64,000 nucleotides of DNA, taken from Psychrobacter sp. 1044 (GTDB taxonomy: Bacteria > Pseudomonadota > Gammaproteobacteria > Pseudomonadales > Moraxellaceae). Positions 37,312-47,313 of this stretch are shown here, one piece after another. The stretch is taken from NCBI RefSeq assembly GCF_904846525.1, contig NZ_CAJHAZ010000002.1, forward strand, positions 124,001 to 188,000, in the 5' to 3' direction. The notes under the pieces were generated by a model, which saw nothing but the letters and a program-made list of their open reading frames with translations, made no database searches and was not told where the DNA came from. A program made the translations under genes and the position numbers. Positions within the stretch are counted from its first letter, which is position 1, and each line of letters begins with the position of its first letter.

Positions 37312-37363
37312 ATGCTGGATATTTTACCTAGGTCATGTAGGTCTTTAGGTTTGAACACGCAGC

Positions 37364-38365
37364 TTAATCACAGCCCACTCCTGTGCCCTCTTTATCGATA
37401 CACATTTTATTGCCGTTTTTTAGATTGCCAATCCACGCTTTACCACCAGTAAAGGTAAAGGCGGGTTTGCCTTGATAAAGATCACCAGCCGACACACCGC
37501 TATTGGCAAAGCGAAAAGGAATCACCAACTCGCCACCAAGATTAACAAAGCCCCAGTTTTCATCGATGCGTACGCCAGCCAAGCTTTCGGCAAAGGGACG
37601 CACCTCGTCAAAAGAATAGGTAATCATGGTCACATTATTATCATCGATAAACCCCCATTTGCCATCTTGCTGACGCGGTTGTAGCATCGTAAAACGATTG
37701 GGAAGTGTCTGGTTGGATGAGGATGCATTGCCATTAGCGCTGGCAGGTGCTCGTGGCGTCGTGGATTGCTCGTTGTTACTACCATTTGGGTCACTGGTCG
37801 TTTTACCGTTTTCATCAATCCAACTGATTGCTTGATTTTTACGTACACGGGCGACACCATTTTGGTAATCATCAATGTCACTAATCGCGGACGAAAATGG
37901 CACGATGGTTTTATTACTAGTAGTAATGACCCCATATTTACCATCCTGCTTTACCACGATACGCCCGTTAGAGACGGGACGCGCCCAACCCTGTCCTTCT
38001 TTAAGCACATCATACATCGCAGGCACTACTTCACGACCTTGCATATTAAGATAACCGACATGACCGTTGCGCAGTACAGGAAGTAAACCTGCCGATATCT
38101 TACTGGCATCAACTTTTTGATAACGTGATAAATCAACGACGCTTTTGCCCTTACTATTAATCAGAGCAACAGGCGCGCCGAAATCTTTTGTCGCCAAAAA
38201 ATAGCCGCTATTTGCCGTACAAGCCACGTTTTTATAATAACTTTTTGGAATTTTGCAACTGGCCGCTTGTACGCTTGGCACCATAAATAGCGTAATAGCA
38301 AAGATGGCGATAGCAAAACCAGATATCAATGGTCGTTGTTGTAGGGATAATGAACGTCGCAACAT
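37364..38365 (-). CDS. Secreted WG-repeat protein
   Basis: A 333-residue exported protein. The signal peptide (basic start, hydrophobic core FAIAIFAITLFMV) ends near VQA-ASC. The mature part is built of WG/beta-propeller-like repeats: GYLNMQGREVVPAMYD, KYGVITTSNKTIVPF, KWGFIDDNNVTMI, NWGFVNLGGELVIPF, WIGNLKNGNKM. A Ser/Asn/Pro/Ala-rich linker (about 195-222) separates two groups of repeats. Two Cys pairs sit at the ends of the mature chain (SCKIPK, ACTANS; MCIDKEGTGVGC). Such proteins are usually periplasmic; function not established. Confidence 0.85.
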   Translation of the reverse strand: MLRRSLSLQQRPLISGFAIAIFAITLFMVPSVQAASCKIPKSYYKNVACTANSGYFLATKDFGAPVALINSKGKSVVDLSRYQKVDASKISAGLLPVLRNGHVGYLNMQGREVVPAMYDVLKEGQGWARPVSNGRIVVKQDGKYGVITTSNKTIVPFSSAISDIDDYQNGVARVRKNQAISWIDENGKTTSDPNGSNNEQSTTPRAPASANGNASSSNQTLPNRFTMLQPRQQDGKWGFIDDNNVTMITYSFDEVRPFAESLAGVRIDENWGFVNLGGELVIPFRFANSGVSAGDLYQGKPAFTFTGGKAWIGNLKNGNKMCIDKEGTGVGCD

Positions 38366-38768
38366 AGATGAACCTAGGCTAATGATATTGAAGTACTTGA
38401 GGTAAAGACTAATAAGAAATATCCTGTTTTATTGTGCCACTACAGTGATTATAAACCACTAGATTAACAAATAGTGATATCCACGCCAATATCGTTCCTG
38501 TAAGGATGTCTCCACCATATATTCGTATTGTTATAGAGATTTTCTTATATGAGAGAAGCTTAAGGTCATCATTGATTTTATACCTAGCATATACAGAGAT
38601 AAAACCTGATACAGCAATAATAAATCAAACAATAAGCATAAATGATGGTTTGACCATTTCATTTTAGCGTCAAAACCTAGACAATACGGCTTGTGTTAGC
38701 GTCAGTATTCATTGGCGTCATCGTTGATACAGTAAGATAAAATAATAATATGGATATAAGGACATTAT
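38366..38768. other. Gene-free region between divergent WG-repeat and DMT transporter genes
   Basis: 403 AT-rich bases. No ORF with an SD, no inverted or tandem repeat of note; presumably two promoters. Confidence 0.4.
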
Positions 38769-39701
38769 ATGGCGATTGCTTCTTCACGCTCTGCCTCTAC
38801 TGGGTTGGTCATTGGTTGTATTATCTTTGGTCTGGGTAGTTTGATTGTCGCTCACGTTGATATTGGCAGTTGGGCAATGGCATTTTGGCGCTTGGCTATT
38901 TCAGGTGTCGTATTCGCTGTATTGGCCAAAATCATGGGACAGCGTCTACCCCGCTCAAGGCGCGCTATCTTTTATGGTTTATTATCAGGTGTCTTTTTAG
39001 GCTTAGATCTGGCGCTCTGGCACGAGAGTATTTATGCGGTCGGCCCTGGCATCTCAACTTTATTGAATAGCCTACAGATTTTCTTTTTAGCCGCCATTGG
39101 GTTTTTATATTTTAACGAACGCCAATCTATATTGCAGCTCATCAGTTTATTTTTAGCCATGTTTGGTGTGGCCATGATAGGCAGTCCTGAGTTTGCGCAT
39201 AACAGCGCCGCCACTTGGGGGTTCATCACTGGTATCGTCTCAGGGGCAATGCTAGCGGCATCAATGACTTTTATCCGTAAGACCCATGATACTGAACCCA
39301 CACCCATATTTATGCTGATGCAGCTGATTAGTATCGGTGGTGTATTGGCGATGATTATTCCTATGTTTGTGTTTGATAGGGGTCATATTTTGCCAAACAC
39401 TTGGTCTGAGATTGGCTGGGTGCTCATCTACGGCACGGTGATGCAGTGCTTGGCGTGGGGACTAATTGCCTATTCCATTCCTAAGCTGTCTTTGGCGTTA
39501 ACTGGATTATTATTATTATCAGAACCCATTGCTGCATTGGTCATTGATTATAGCTGGCTGGACAAACCGATTAATAGCTTACAGTGGAGCGGTGCTCTGT
39601 TGACCATGTTTGCAATCTATTTGGGTTCACTGAAACCTAAGCCGCGCGCCCTACGACGTTATCGGTTTTTCTCAAAATTTTATAAGCGAGACTACAAGTA
39701 G
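38769..39701 (+). CDS. EamA-family (DMT) transporter
   Basis: Inner-membrane protein of 310 residues with about ten hydrophobic segments in two EamA repeats (WAMAFWRLAISG in the first, ALTGLLLLSEPIAALVIDY in the second). It has a basic C-terminal tail (KPKPRALRRYRFF). It belongs to the same superfamily as the RarD-like protein of this window but not the same subfamily. Substrate unknown; amino acid or metabolite export is usual. AAGGA is 8 bases before the ATG, and a strong terminator follows. Confidence 0.88.
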   Translation: MAIASSRSASTGLVIGCIIFGLGSLIVAHVDIGSWAMAFWRLAISGVVFAVLAKIMGQRLPRSRRAIFYGLLSGVFLGLDLALWHESIYAVGPGISTLLNSLQIFFLAAIGFLYFNERQSILQLISLFLAMFGVAMIGSPEFAHNSAATWGFITGIVSGAMLAASMTFIRKTHDTEPTPIFMLMQLISIGGVLAMIIPMFVFDRGHILPNTWSEIGWVLIYGTVMQCLAWGLIAYSIPKLSLALTGLLLLSEPIAALVIDYSWLDKPINSLQWSGALLTMFAIYLGSLKPKPRALRRYRFFSKFYKRDYK

Positions 39702-39740
39702 CTTTTATTCTGCATTTTTATCGTGCACTTGCTGCCACTC

Positions 39741-39784
39741 CATAAAAAGCGCCCATGCTACCTATAGCATGGGCGCTTTTTATG
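39741..39784. terminator. Strong bidirectional terminator (20-bp perfect stem)
   Basis: A perfect 20-bp inverted repeat with a 4-base loop (CCTA), core AAAAAGCGCCCATGCTA, ending in T-runs both ways; lies between convergent DMT transporter and uraA. Confidence 0.93.
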
Positions 39785-39848
39785 GAATGATATACGCTGT
39801 TACCGTCATTAACTGATAGGTATAAAACCTCAGCATCATAAAAGCTGA

Positions 39849-41282
39849 TTACTTAGCCAATGATTGATGAGTGGCCTTCGCTTCAGATCCTTGGTTAAAT
39901 AACGCATTTAAGACAATCGCTGCCAAAGTCGCCGTACCGATACCGCCCAAATCAAAGCCGCCTAAATGCAAACTAAAGTTACCCGTACCCATAATAACGG
40001 TCACGGCCGCGATAATTAGGTTACTGTTTTTACTAAAGTCGATACGACTGTCTATCCAAATTTTGACACCTGCAATAGCAATCAAACCAAACACCACAAT
40101 GGACGCACCGCCCAATAAAGCGGCTGGTATCGTCTGAATGATGGCACCAAATTTTGGTGATAGTCCCAATAAAATAGCAACCACACCTGCCACGACAAAT
40201 ATTGTTGTGCTATATACCTTAGTCACCGCCATCACACCGATGTTTTCAGCATAAGTCGTCACACCAGTACCGCCAAACCCTGCTGAAAAAGTGGTTGCCA
40301 AACCATCAGCAAAAAATGCTCGACCCATATAAGGCGTTACACGAGCTTTGGTCATACCTTCGACAGCCTTAAAATGCCCTAAGTTTTCAGCCACTAAAAT
40401 AAAGGCCACAGGCGCAATCAGAATAATAGCACTCATCTCAAAGCGAGGCGTATGGATACTAGGTAAGCCAAACCACGAAGCAGCTGCCACACTACTAAAG
40501 TCAATCGCTGCGCCAAAACCCATGACGTTGGTCATGATAAAATAGGCAAAATAGGATAATATTAAACCAACCAATAATAACAGACGACGCAGCATACCGC
40601 GTGTAAAAACAGCCACACCACTGATGAGTAATACGGTCAAGGTAGCCATCCAAGCATCAAACTGATTGGCAGACACCCCTTGAATGGTCACTGGCGCTAA
40701 ATTAAGACCAATAATCATCACAATAGCACCAGTAACGATAGGCGGCATCAAACGCTCAATCCAGCCAGTACCCGTTTTCATCACCAGCAGCCCAATTAAC
40801 GCATAAATGATACCGCAAGCCATGATGCCGCCCAAAGCGACATTCAAATTACCATTGAACCCTGCGCCTGCATAAGCTGTCACAGCGATAACAGGACCAA
40901 TGAAAGCAAAACTTGAGCCCAAATAGCTCGGCATGCGCCCACCAGTGATCAGAAAGAACATCACCGTACAGATACCTGACATCAAAATGGCTAAGTTGGG
41001 ATCAAAGCCCATTAACAGCGGCGCAAGCACAGTCGCACCAAACATCGCAAAAGTATGCTGTACACCTAATAGCAGGCTTTTTGACGGTGGCAAATATTCA
41101 TTGATACCGACCGGATCACGATCTAAATCGCCTTGATACGGACGCCATGTCGGAAACCAGCGTCCATTTTCAAAGTCTGGATTGTACGGAGGACTGATCG
41201 CCGCAGCCTCTAATCCATGTTCAGCAGATGGTGCTTGAGCGCTGTTTTCTAAAGGCGAGGAAGGGTCTTTTTGAGAGGGCAT
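39849..41282 (-). CDS. uraA: Uracil/xanthine permease (NCS2 family, UraA-like)
   Basis: Proton-coupled nucleobase importer in the inner membrane; 477 residues with the 14-segment NCS2 layout. Signatures: LLLGVQHTFAMFGATVLAPLL, the segment-3 motif GGRMPSYLGSSFAFIGP, the substrate-site Glu in VAENLGHFKAVEGM, and the second half-helix region GFGGTGVTTYAENIGVM. An N-terminal polar extension of about 65 residues precedes the first membrane segment, longer than in E. coli UraA. SD AGGA is about 9 bases before the ATG. Uracil is the likeliest substrate; xanthine cannot be ruled out. Confidence 0.92.
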   Translation of the reverse strand: MPSQKDPSSPLENSAQAPSAEHGLEAAAISPPYNPDFENGRWFPTWRPYQGDLDRDPVGINEYLPPSKSLLLGVQHTFAMFGATVLAPLLMGFDPNLAILMSGICTVMFFLITGGRMPSYLGSSFAFIGPVIAVTAYAGAGFNGNLNVALGGIMACGIIYALIGLLVMKTGTGWIERLMPPIVTGAIVMIIGLNLAPVTIQGVSANQFDAWMATLTVLLISGVAVFTRGMLRRLLLLVGLILSYFAYFIMTNVMGFGAAIDFSSVAAASWFGLPSIHTPRFEMSAIILIAPVAFILVAENLGHFKAVEGMTKARVTPYMGRAFFADGLATTFSAGFGGTGVTTYAENIGVMAVTKVYSTTIFVVAGVVAILLGLSPKFGAIIQTIPAALLGGASIVVFGLIAIAGVKIWIDSRIDFSKNSNLIIAAVTVIMGTGNFSLHLGGFDLGGIGTATLAAIVLNALFNQGSEAKATHQSLAK

Positions 41283-41821
41283 ACACGCTTGTCCTATGTA
41301 AACTGGGCTAAAATAATAGACAACAGTAAATGAAAAATAAAAATTGAGTTAAATCAGAGCATCAATCGGCAAGAATATGTGGCTAGAAATTACGATAACG
41401 AGTAAAATCCGCATCTTTTCATTTATAATATGTCGCTCTGACTCATTCATTTATGTTGCAATATGGCAAACCAAAAGTATTATTTGGTATGATGACCATG
41501 TTTTGGTAGATGTATGTGGTCGGATATGTTTAACTAAAAAATGGTTATGGTCGCTTATGACTCAGTGTACTCTGCCGCGACAATCAACTTACAGGATGTT
41601 ACATAGCCATTAGCTCCGAGCATGATAGCGGAGTTTCAAAACAAATAAAAGTTATTATTCAATCACCATTTTTCCTCTTTTGCGTTAATACTTCCATGGG
41701 CGGTGCTTCCTCTACACCTTTGTCGGTGCTATAAGCGAGAGCTTCCTGTTATATTCTCAATGAAAGTGCCTAAAGCAGCTATACAACATGTTAGTGCACT
41801 TAAAAAACTTGGTAAGTTATT
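41283..41821. other. Gene-free region between divergent uraA and sdaA
   Basis: 539 bases. A 5-bp hairpin, CTCCG/CGGAG at 41614-41633, is followed by TTTC and is too weak to call. I looked for a glycine-riboswitch pattern before sdaA and did not find one. An open frame of 78 codons (41377-41613) has no SD and odd composition; rejected. Confidence 0.4.
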
Positions 41822-43255
41822 ATGATTAGTGTTTTTGATTTATTTAAAATTGGTATTGGCCCATCAAGCTCACACACGGTAGGACCCATGGTCGCCGCCA
41901 ATCTTTTTTTGGGCTCATTAACTAAGCAAACAGAGCTGACGGCTATTACAGGTGTTGAAATTGAGCTTTATGGCTCTTTGGCAGCCACAGGCAAAGGGCA
42001 TGCAACCGATACTGCTATATTGTTAGGGCTGCTTGGGCATGCTCCTAGTACGATCGATACCCGTTTGACCAGTCAATATTTGTCACCGATTTTTTCAGAC
42101 AAACAGCTCAATATAGCAGGCACGCATGTTATTGCCTTTGAGACAGAGCGCGATATTCATTGGTATGACGAAACCGTTTTACCCTACCATCCTAATGCCT
42201 TGACTATCCGTGCATTATTGACCGACGGCAGTCATTATCAACAAACCTATTATTCGGTAGGTGGCGGCTTTGTTATCAATGAAGAAGATGCCACCAATCC
42301 GGATGAAGATAACGCCACGCCGACCATTGACGCCATTCCTTACCCCTTTAATAGCGCCGCAGAATTGCTGGAGCAATGTCGTCAACACCACTTAAGCGTT
42401 AGTGAATTGGTATTGGCAAATGAATGTCATTACCGCAATCAATCAGAAGTTTTTACTTATTTAGACTCTATTTGGGAGTCAATGCAGGACTGCGTGACGC
42501 GAGGCTGTCAAAACAGTGGCATATTACCTGGTGGCTTGGATGTGAAACGCCGTGCCCAAGCATTACATCTACAGCTGTGCGCCGAGAAAAACCAACCCAT
42601 TACCAAAAATGACAAACTCGCTGCCATGGACTGGATTGATTTATATGCCTTGGCGGTCAATGAAGAAAATGCCAATGGCGGAAATGTCGTCACTGCCCCC
42701 ACCAACGGTGCAGCAGGTATTATTCCTGCGGTCATGCATTACTATCGCGACTTTTTATCAAGCTATAGCCAAGATGGTGCACGCAAGTTTTTGTTAAATG
42801 CGACCGCTATTGGCAGCTTAATCAAACAAAATGCCTCCATCTCTGGCGCTGAAGTTGGTTGCCAAGGTGAAGTTGGTTCTGCTTGTGCCATGGCAGCTTC
42901 TGCATTGGCAGAAATCTTAGGCGGTGATCCAGCTAAATGCCTTAATGCGGCTGAAATTGGTATTGAGCATAACTTAGGTCTGACATGCGACCCTGTTGGC
43001 GGTCTAGTGCAAGTGCCTTGTATCGAGCGCAATGCCATGGGCGCCGTCAAAGCTGTCAATGCGGCGCGACTTGCTTGCCGTGGTAACGGACAGCACTTTG
43101 TCTCTTTAGATAAAGTGATTGAAACCATGAAAGTCACTGGTGCGGATATGCTAGATAAATACAAAGAAACCTCACGAGGCGGTCTTGCCGTTTATGCAGA
43201 CAATCGCATCCCTACTGCCACTCATGGCGTCAGTGTAAAATATAGTCAGTGCTAA
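41822..43255 (+). CDS. sdaA: L-serine ammonia-lyase (iron-sulfur type)
   Basis: Deaminates L-serine to pyruvate with a 4Fe-4S cluster; 477 residues, single-chain beta-alpha type. Seen: the N-terminal signature [41 protein letters not shown], and the cluster Cys residues in [14 protein letters not shown] and [15 protein letters not shown] loop rich in Asp/Glu/Asn (about 155-165) is inserted in the first domain. The SD is weak (GGTAAG). It stands alone with its own terminator. Confidence 0.96.
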   Translation: MISVFDLFKIGIGPSSSHTVGPMVAANLFLGSLTKQTELTAITGVEIELYGSLAATGKGHATDTAILLGLLGHAPSTIDTRLTSQYLSPIFSDKQLNIAGTHVIAFETERDIHWYDETVLPYHPNALTIRALLTDGSHYQQTYYSVGGGFVINEEDATNPDEDNATPTIDAIPYPFNSAAELLEQCRQHHLSVSELVLANECHYRNQSEVFTYLDSIWESMQDCVTRGCQNSGILPGGLDVKRRAQALHLQLCAEKNQPITKNDKLAAMDWIDLYALAVNEENANGGNVVTAPTNGAAGIIPAVMHYYRDFLSSYSQDGARKFLLNATAIGSLIKQNASISGAEVGCQGEVGSACAMAASALAEILGGDPAKCLNAAEIGIEHNLGLTCDPVGGLVQVPCIERNAMGAVKAVNAARLACRGNGQHFVSLDKVIETMKVTGADMLDKYKETSRGGLAVYADNRIPTATHGVSVKYSQC

Positions 43256-43312
43256 CATAACGATTGTTTAATATAGCTTATCCTGACATCACACTCCCAA
43301 GTATTTTCTGAA

Positions 43313-43355
43313 ATAAAAAAAGACCCCTAATATAGAATTAGAGGTCTTTTTTATT
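43313..43355. terminator. Bidirectional terminator after sdaA
   Basis: AAAAAAGACCCCTAAT pairs with ATTAGAGGTCTTTTTT with one mismatch; between convergent sdaA and the small lipoprotein gene. Confidence 0.88.
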
Positions 43356-43397
43356 CTGGTTAAATATGCTCGTTAACTAGACATACTCAATGATTCA

Positions 43398-43796
43398 TTA
43401 CTCAGCTGTTTTTGAAACCACTTCGTTTAGAATCCAAACTGGCTTAGCCATGTTAGTATTTTCATCCATCATGACTTCTTGGCGAACATCTAGAACATAA
43501 CGATAGTTTGGCTCATAAGTAAAGCCCTGAATATTGCCGTTTAAAGGTGTGTAGTTTTTCTGATAAGTCTGACGATACTGTAAGCATTCTGCTTCAACCT
43601 TAGTACCCTCAGCTGTTGACAGCTCACAGACGGCTTTCAGTGGTGCTACTTCTATTTTAAAACTTGGAATGTTAACCACTTTAACATTCATAGGTTGCCC
43701 ATCGACAACCATCGTACGTTCGTTATCCATACCCATGGTAGAGCAACCTGACAGGGCAAAGGCGGTCATTACTGCTGCAAGTACTAATTTTTTCAT
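43398..43796 (-). CDS. Small lipoprotein, DUF4377-like
   Basis: A 132-residue lipoprotein: signal MKKLVLAAVMTAFALSGC with Cys18. The C-terminal half (IQGFTYEPNYRYVLDVRQEV...PVWILNEVVSK) follows the DUF4377 pattern (a GFxYExGYxYxLxV strand followed by a short ending strand); the middle holds a Cys pair (AVCELS, AECLQYRQ). Function unknown; such proteins are often linked with copper or heat-shock HslJ-like domains, but nothing here shows that. GAGGA is 8 bases before the ATG. Confidence 0.78.
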   Translation of the reverse strand: MKKLVLAAVMTAFALSGCSTMGMDNERTMVVDGQPMNVKVVNIPSFKIEVAPLKAVCELSTAEGTKVEAECLQYRQTYQKNYTPLNGNIQGFTYEPNYRYVLDVRQEVMMDENTNMAKPVWILNEVVSKTAE

Positions 43797-44223
43797 TATT
43801 AAATCCTCAGTTAATGGTTATAAATACATTATTGATGGTTTGAGATTATTGTTTTGGACACATCATGCTGGTAAATATATTTTAAAAATATCAGTCAATT
43901 TTTGCGATGGGTGTAATACTACTGTCGATATTGAGCCAAGCAAGAGTATTCACCTGATTTAGCTTTACCGAATAAACCTATTACGTCTCAATAATGTCGT
44001 CTATTGTTTGTTTACTGAGGTCAGTATAGAGCGCAACTCGTCTTCTGCTCTATAACTGCTTTGTAAAGTAACGTCAGCTTTTGCAACTGTTGTTAATCGC
44101 GCGTATTGAATAGTAAAGTAAATTGATACTGAGCAAAATTTACACATCAAAAAGCCAGAGTAATAGTCACTCTGGCTCAGTTATTCATTAAACAGTATTT
44201 TACTTAGCTGACAGTGATAACCC
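43797..44223. other. Gene-free region between the DUF4377-like gene and argJ
   Basis: 427 bases, containing the argJ terminator at 44149-44176 and presumably the promoter of the small lipoprotein gene. No gene seen. Confidence 0.4.
44149..44176 (-). terminator. Terminator after argJ
   Basis: On the minus strand GCCAGAGT pairs with ACTCTGGC around a 7-base loop, followed by TTTTTG. Confidence 0.8.
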
Positions 44224-45447
44224 TTAACTACGATAATCCGCATTAATTTTGACGTAGTCATAGGACAAATCACAAGTATAAACGGTGTCGCTGGAATCAC
44301 CGCGAGCAAGATCGATATGAATGGTAATCTCGGGACGACTCATGACTGCTTTGCCCGCTTCTTCTGTATAGCTAGGCGCGACGCCACCATTCTGGCAAAT
44401 CATGACTTCATCGAGATAGACATCCACTTGTTCCGTATCCAAGTCTTCGATACCAGCATAACCAACCGCCGCTAAGATACGACCCCAGTTGGCATCGCTA
44501 GCGAAGAACGCGGTTTTGACCAACGGTGAATGCGCGACCGCATATGCCACATCGCAGCACTCTTGCGTGGTCTTGCCACCAGTGACGTTGACGGTCATAA
44601 ACTTGGTAGCACCCTCGCCATCACGTACGATTAATTGCGCCAGACGGACAAACACCTCGGTCAAAGCCGAAAATATAGCCTGATAATGCGGATGTTCTGG
44701 ACTATCAATGATATCTGAGCTGGCAGCACCCGTGGCTATCAACACACAGCAATCATTGGTTGAAGTGTCGCCATCGACAGTGATGCGGTTAAAAGACTGC
44801 TCATTAATGGCACTTAGCATTTCTCGTAATAGGTCAGCAGCAATATTGGCGTCAGTTGCCACATAACCTAGCATGGTTGCCATGTTAGGGCGTATCATGC
44901 CTGAGCCTTTTGACATGCCGGTAATATGATAGCTGCTACCCGCCACGTCGATTTTTTGGCTAGCGAGCTTCGGAATCGTATCTGTGGTGCGAATACCATT
45001 CGCCGCGGCAAGCCAATTGTCAGCCCCCAAATTGGCAAGTGCATTATCTAAGCCCGCGATGATCGCATCGCTATTTAATGGCTCGCCAATGACACCGGTC
45101 GAGAATGGCAATATTGCATTACTATCCACGCCAGCCTTACTCGCCAGAGAGGCACAGATATCAACGGCGCGACGTTTGCCATCAGCACCCGTCCCAGCAT
45201 TAGCATTACCTGTGTTAGTGACCAAATAACGCGGACTCATCTTGGCAAAATGCTCGCGCAATACCCTTACAGGCGCTGCACAAAAGGTGTTTTTGGTGGT
45301 CACAACCGCAGTGGTCGCGGTATCAGCGATCTCAATCAGTACTAAATCATCTCGGTCTTTATAGCGTACGCCTGCGGCAGTGGCGCTTAGCTTGATTCCT
45401 TCGATAGGATAAATAATATCAGGTACTGTAACATTTCCGACTGCCAT
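44224..45447 (-). CDS. argJ: Bifunctional ornithine acetyltransferase / N-acetylglutamate synthase
   Basis: Arginine synthesis: recycles the acetyl group from N-acetylornithine to glutamate. The 407-residue precursor cleaves itself at Ala190-Thr191 within KGSGMIRPNMATMLG; Thr191 becomes the nucleophile of the beta chain. Other signatures: NTGNANAGTG and the oxyanion-region FSTGVIGEP, and DGDTSTND. AAGGA lies 7 bases before the ATG. Whether it also uses acetyl-CoA (bifunctional) cannot be read from the sequence. Upstream on the same strand is xthA, 127 bases away. Confidence 0.96.
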   Translation of the reverse strand: MAVGNVTVPDIIYPIEGIKLSATAAGVRYKDRDDLVLIEIADTATTAVVTTKNTFCAAPVRVLREHFAKMSPRYLVTNTGNANAGTGADGKRRAVDICASLASKAGVDSNAILPFSTGVIGEPLNSDAIIAGLDNALANLGADNWLAAANGIRTTDTIPKLASQKIDVAGSSYHITGMSKGSGMIRPNMATMLGYVATDANIAADLLREMLSAINEQSFNRITVDGDTSTNDCCVLIATGAASSDIIDSPEHPHYQAIFSALTEVFVRLAQLIVRDGEGATKFMTVNVTGGKTTQECCDVAYAVAHSPLVKTAFFASDANWGRILAAVGYAGIEDLDTEQVDVYLDEVMICQNGGVAPSYTEEAGKAVMSRPEITIHIDLARGDSSDTVYTCDLSYDYVKINADYRS

Positions 45448-45574
45448 GGTTTAATCCTTATTGTGAAATTTTTATCATTATTTATAACGGTTGATGCGAT
45501 AAATACTGAGGCGCGTTGAGCCTTCAACCATGAGGCTACTGCTGCTGAAGTATCAAACACGACCTATATAAATA

Positions 45575-46399
45575 CTACCGTTTTTTTAAATCAAATGCCG
45601 ACCAAATTGGCGCATGATCAGACGGTTTTTCCATCGCCCGTAGCTCATAACTAATACCAGCATCAACACAGGCCTCAACAAGATCCGAGCTGCACAAAAT
45701 ATGATCGATACGCAAGCCACGTTTCGGCTCATCATTGAACCCACGGCTGCGATAATCAAACCAGCTATATAGCTCTGTGCTCTCTGGATAATGTAAGCGA
45801 TAGGTATCTGTCAGCTCGCGTGACATCAGCGCCGCATACCACTCGCGTTCTTCTGGTAAAAACGAGGTCTTTCTATTTTTCAACCAGCGCTTAGCATTGA
45901 CGTCGCCAATGCCAATATCAGTATCTTCTGGGGCAATATTCATATCACCCATGATTATGAGCGAGCGACCTTCTGCTTTTAGGGTATCGATATACGCCAT
46001 TAAATCTGCATAATAAGCGCGCTTCATCGGGAATTTGGTCGGATGATCTTGGCTTTCGCCTTGTGGAAAATAGCCATTAAGCACATCAATTTCACGATCG
46101 TCAAAATCATAACGGGCATGGATAAAGCGTTTCTGTGCCTCAGCATCTTCACCAGGAAAACCCTTTTGCACAAATATAGGTGCAACCTTGGATAGTAATG
46201 CCACGCCATAATGGGCTTTTTGACCAAAGTACTCTACGTGATAGCCCAGACTCTCTATGTTTTCTAGGGGGAATTGCTCATCATGTACTTTGGTTTCCTG
46301 TAGACCCATCACATCAGGATCGATCACTTCTCGCACGGCCTCAAGCTGATGTTGACGAGCGCGAATACCATTGATATTAAAACTGACAAAACGGGTCAT
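45575..46399 (-). CDS. xthA: Exodeoxyribonuclease III (AP endonuclease)
   Basis: DNA repair nuclease of 274 residues. Catalytic residues of the family are in place: Asn8 in SFNINGIR, Glu35 in GLQETKVHD, Asp/Asn in [16 protein letters not shown], Asp in GLRIDHIL and the general-base His in PSDHAPIW. Because these are intact, it is an enzyme and not the related catalytically dead regulator Crc. SD AGGA is visible upstream of the ATG. It may share a transcript with argJ. Confidence 0.95.
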   Translation of the reverse strand: MTRFVSFNINGIRARQHQLEAVREVIDPDVMGLQETKVHDEQFPLENIESLGYHVEYFGQKAHYGVALLSKVAPIFVQKGFPGEDAEAQKRFIHARYDFDDREIDVLNGYFPQGESQDHPTKFPMKRAYYADLMAYIDTLKAEGRSLIIMGDMNIAPEDTDIGIGDVNAKRWLKNRKTSFLPEEREWYAALMSRELTDTYRLHYPESTELYSWFDYRSRGFNDEPKRGLRIDHILCSSDLVEACVDAGISYELRAMEKPSDHAPIWSAFDLKKR

Positions 46400-46620
46400 A
46401 AATTATCCTATACTAATTGATGAAAATACGGTGCTAATATAAAGAAATGGGCTATGAAAGTGCATAATCCACTATCATAACAGACGTCGACCGACCTAAC
46501 TGTTGCGCGCCCTGATATCTTAAGCTAGAGTAGTTGTGGTTAATATGGCTACTATCAAATTTTGGCCATCGAATCATGAACATCGAACAATATTTATTAA
46601 AACAATGACCGAGCATCTTT

Positions 46621-47211
46621 ATGATAAAAAATAACAGCAAAAATACAAACACAGTGGCAAGTGTAGACGGCGAATATACGCCATTGTTTACCAAAAATTA
46701 TAATGTCTATATTAACCATACTGATGCAGGCGGTATAGTCTACCATGCCAATCATTTGGTGTTTTTTGAAAACTGCCGCCGTGATTGGTTTGGGGAACTG
46801 AATTTAAACGGGTATTTTTTGCAGACTGACGATGGAGAAATCCAGCATTTTGTTGTCAGTCAAGCAGACTTGCAATACAAAAGAGCTATTTTGTTAGATG
46901 AAGTCATCAGTGTGCGCATCGATAAAGTCGAGTTAAAACCTGCCAGCATTATCTTTTACCAGAGTATTTATCGTAACAGCCCAGACAGCCTTTCTTCTGA
47001 TTATGCTAATAGCAATGCTAATGCTAGCAGCTTATTAAGTAGTGGCAAAATTGTCATTGCTTGTGTGCAAAACCAAGTCAAAACCAAACCGCTATCCAAT
47101 AGTAAGGCAGATACTGCGGTTGCTAGTGCCACGCCCATGCGCCCTATTCGTGTTCCAAAGCATTTACGCGATGCCATTGAGCAAGCGATCCACGAGCAGT
47201 TGAATGCTTAG
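46621..47211 (+). CDS. YbgC-like acyl-CoA thioesterase (hotdog fold)
   Basis: A 196-residue 4HBT-family thioesterase. The catalytic-Asp motif reads YINHTDAGGIVYHANHLVFFE, matching YbgC/4-hydroxybenzoyl-CoA thioesterases; FVVSQADLQYKRAILLDE follows. After about residue 120 there is a Ser/Asn/Ala-rich linker (SSDYANSNANASS) and a C-terminal extension not seen in E. coli YbgC (134 residues). The last codons (QLNA, stop) look like a degenerate first unit of a 15-bp tandem array that continues downstream. Probable partner genes: none adjacent; the FetA-like gene follows after 102 bases. Confidence 0.85.
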   Translation: MIKNNSKNTNTVASVDGEYTPLFTKNYNVYINHTDAGGIVYHANHLVFFENCRRDWFGELNLNGYFLQTDDGEIQHFVVSQADLQYKRAILLDEVISVRIDKVELKPASIIFYQSIYRNSPDSLSSDYANSNANASSLLSSGKIVIACVQNQVKTKPLSNSKADTAVASATPMRPIRVPKHLRDAIEQAIHEQLNA

Positions 47212-47300
47212 TGGTTGGATAATTAGTAGTTAGATACTTAATGGTTAGATACTTAATGGTTAGATACTTAATGATTGGATACTTAGTGGCTGAATAATTA
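47211..47300. repeat. 15-bp tandem repeat array (6 units) downstream of the thioesterase gene
   Basis: Units of consensus RTGGTTAGATACTTA at 47211, 47226, 47241, 47256, 47271 and 47286; the third and fourth are identical. A degenerate seventh unit (47196-47210) covers the end of the thioesterase gene. The array ends 13 bases before the FetA-like start codon, so it lies in its 5' leader or promoter. There are no spacers, so it is not a CRISPR array. Confidence 0.95.
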
Positions 47301-47313
47301 GCGATAATGACTT

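Noticed and set aside
41377..41613. Small ORF of 78 codons upstream of sdaA
   Set aside because: No SD, unusual composition and no family resemblance.
41614..41640. Glycine riboswitch or terminator before sdaA
   Set aside because: Only a 5-bp stem with a weak T-run; no conserved riboswitch core found.
45575..46399. Catabolite repression regulator Crc
   Set aside because: All exonuclease III catalytic residues are intact, which Crc lacks.
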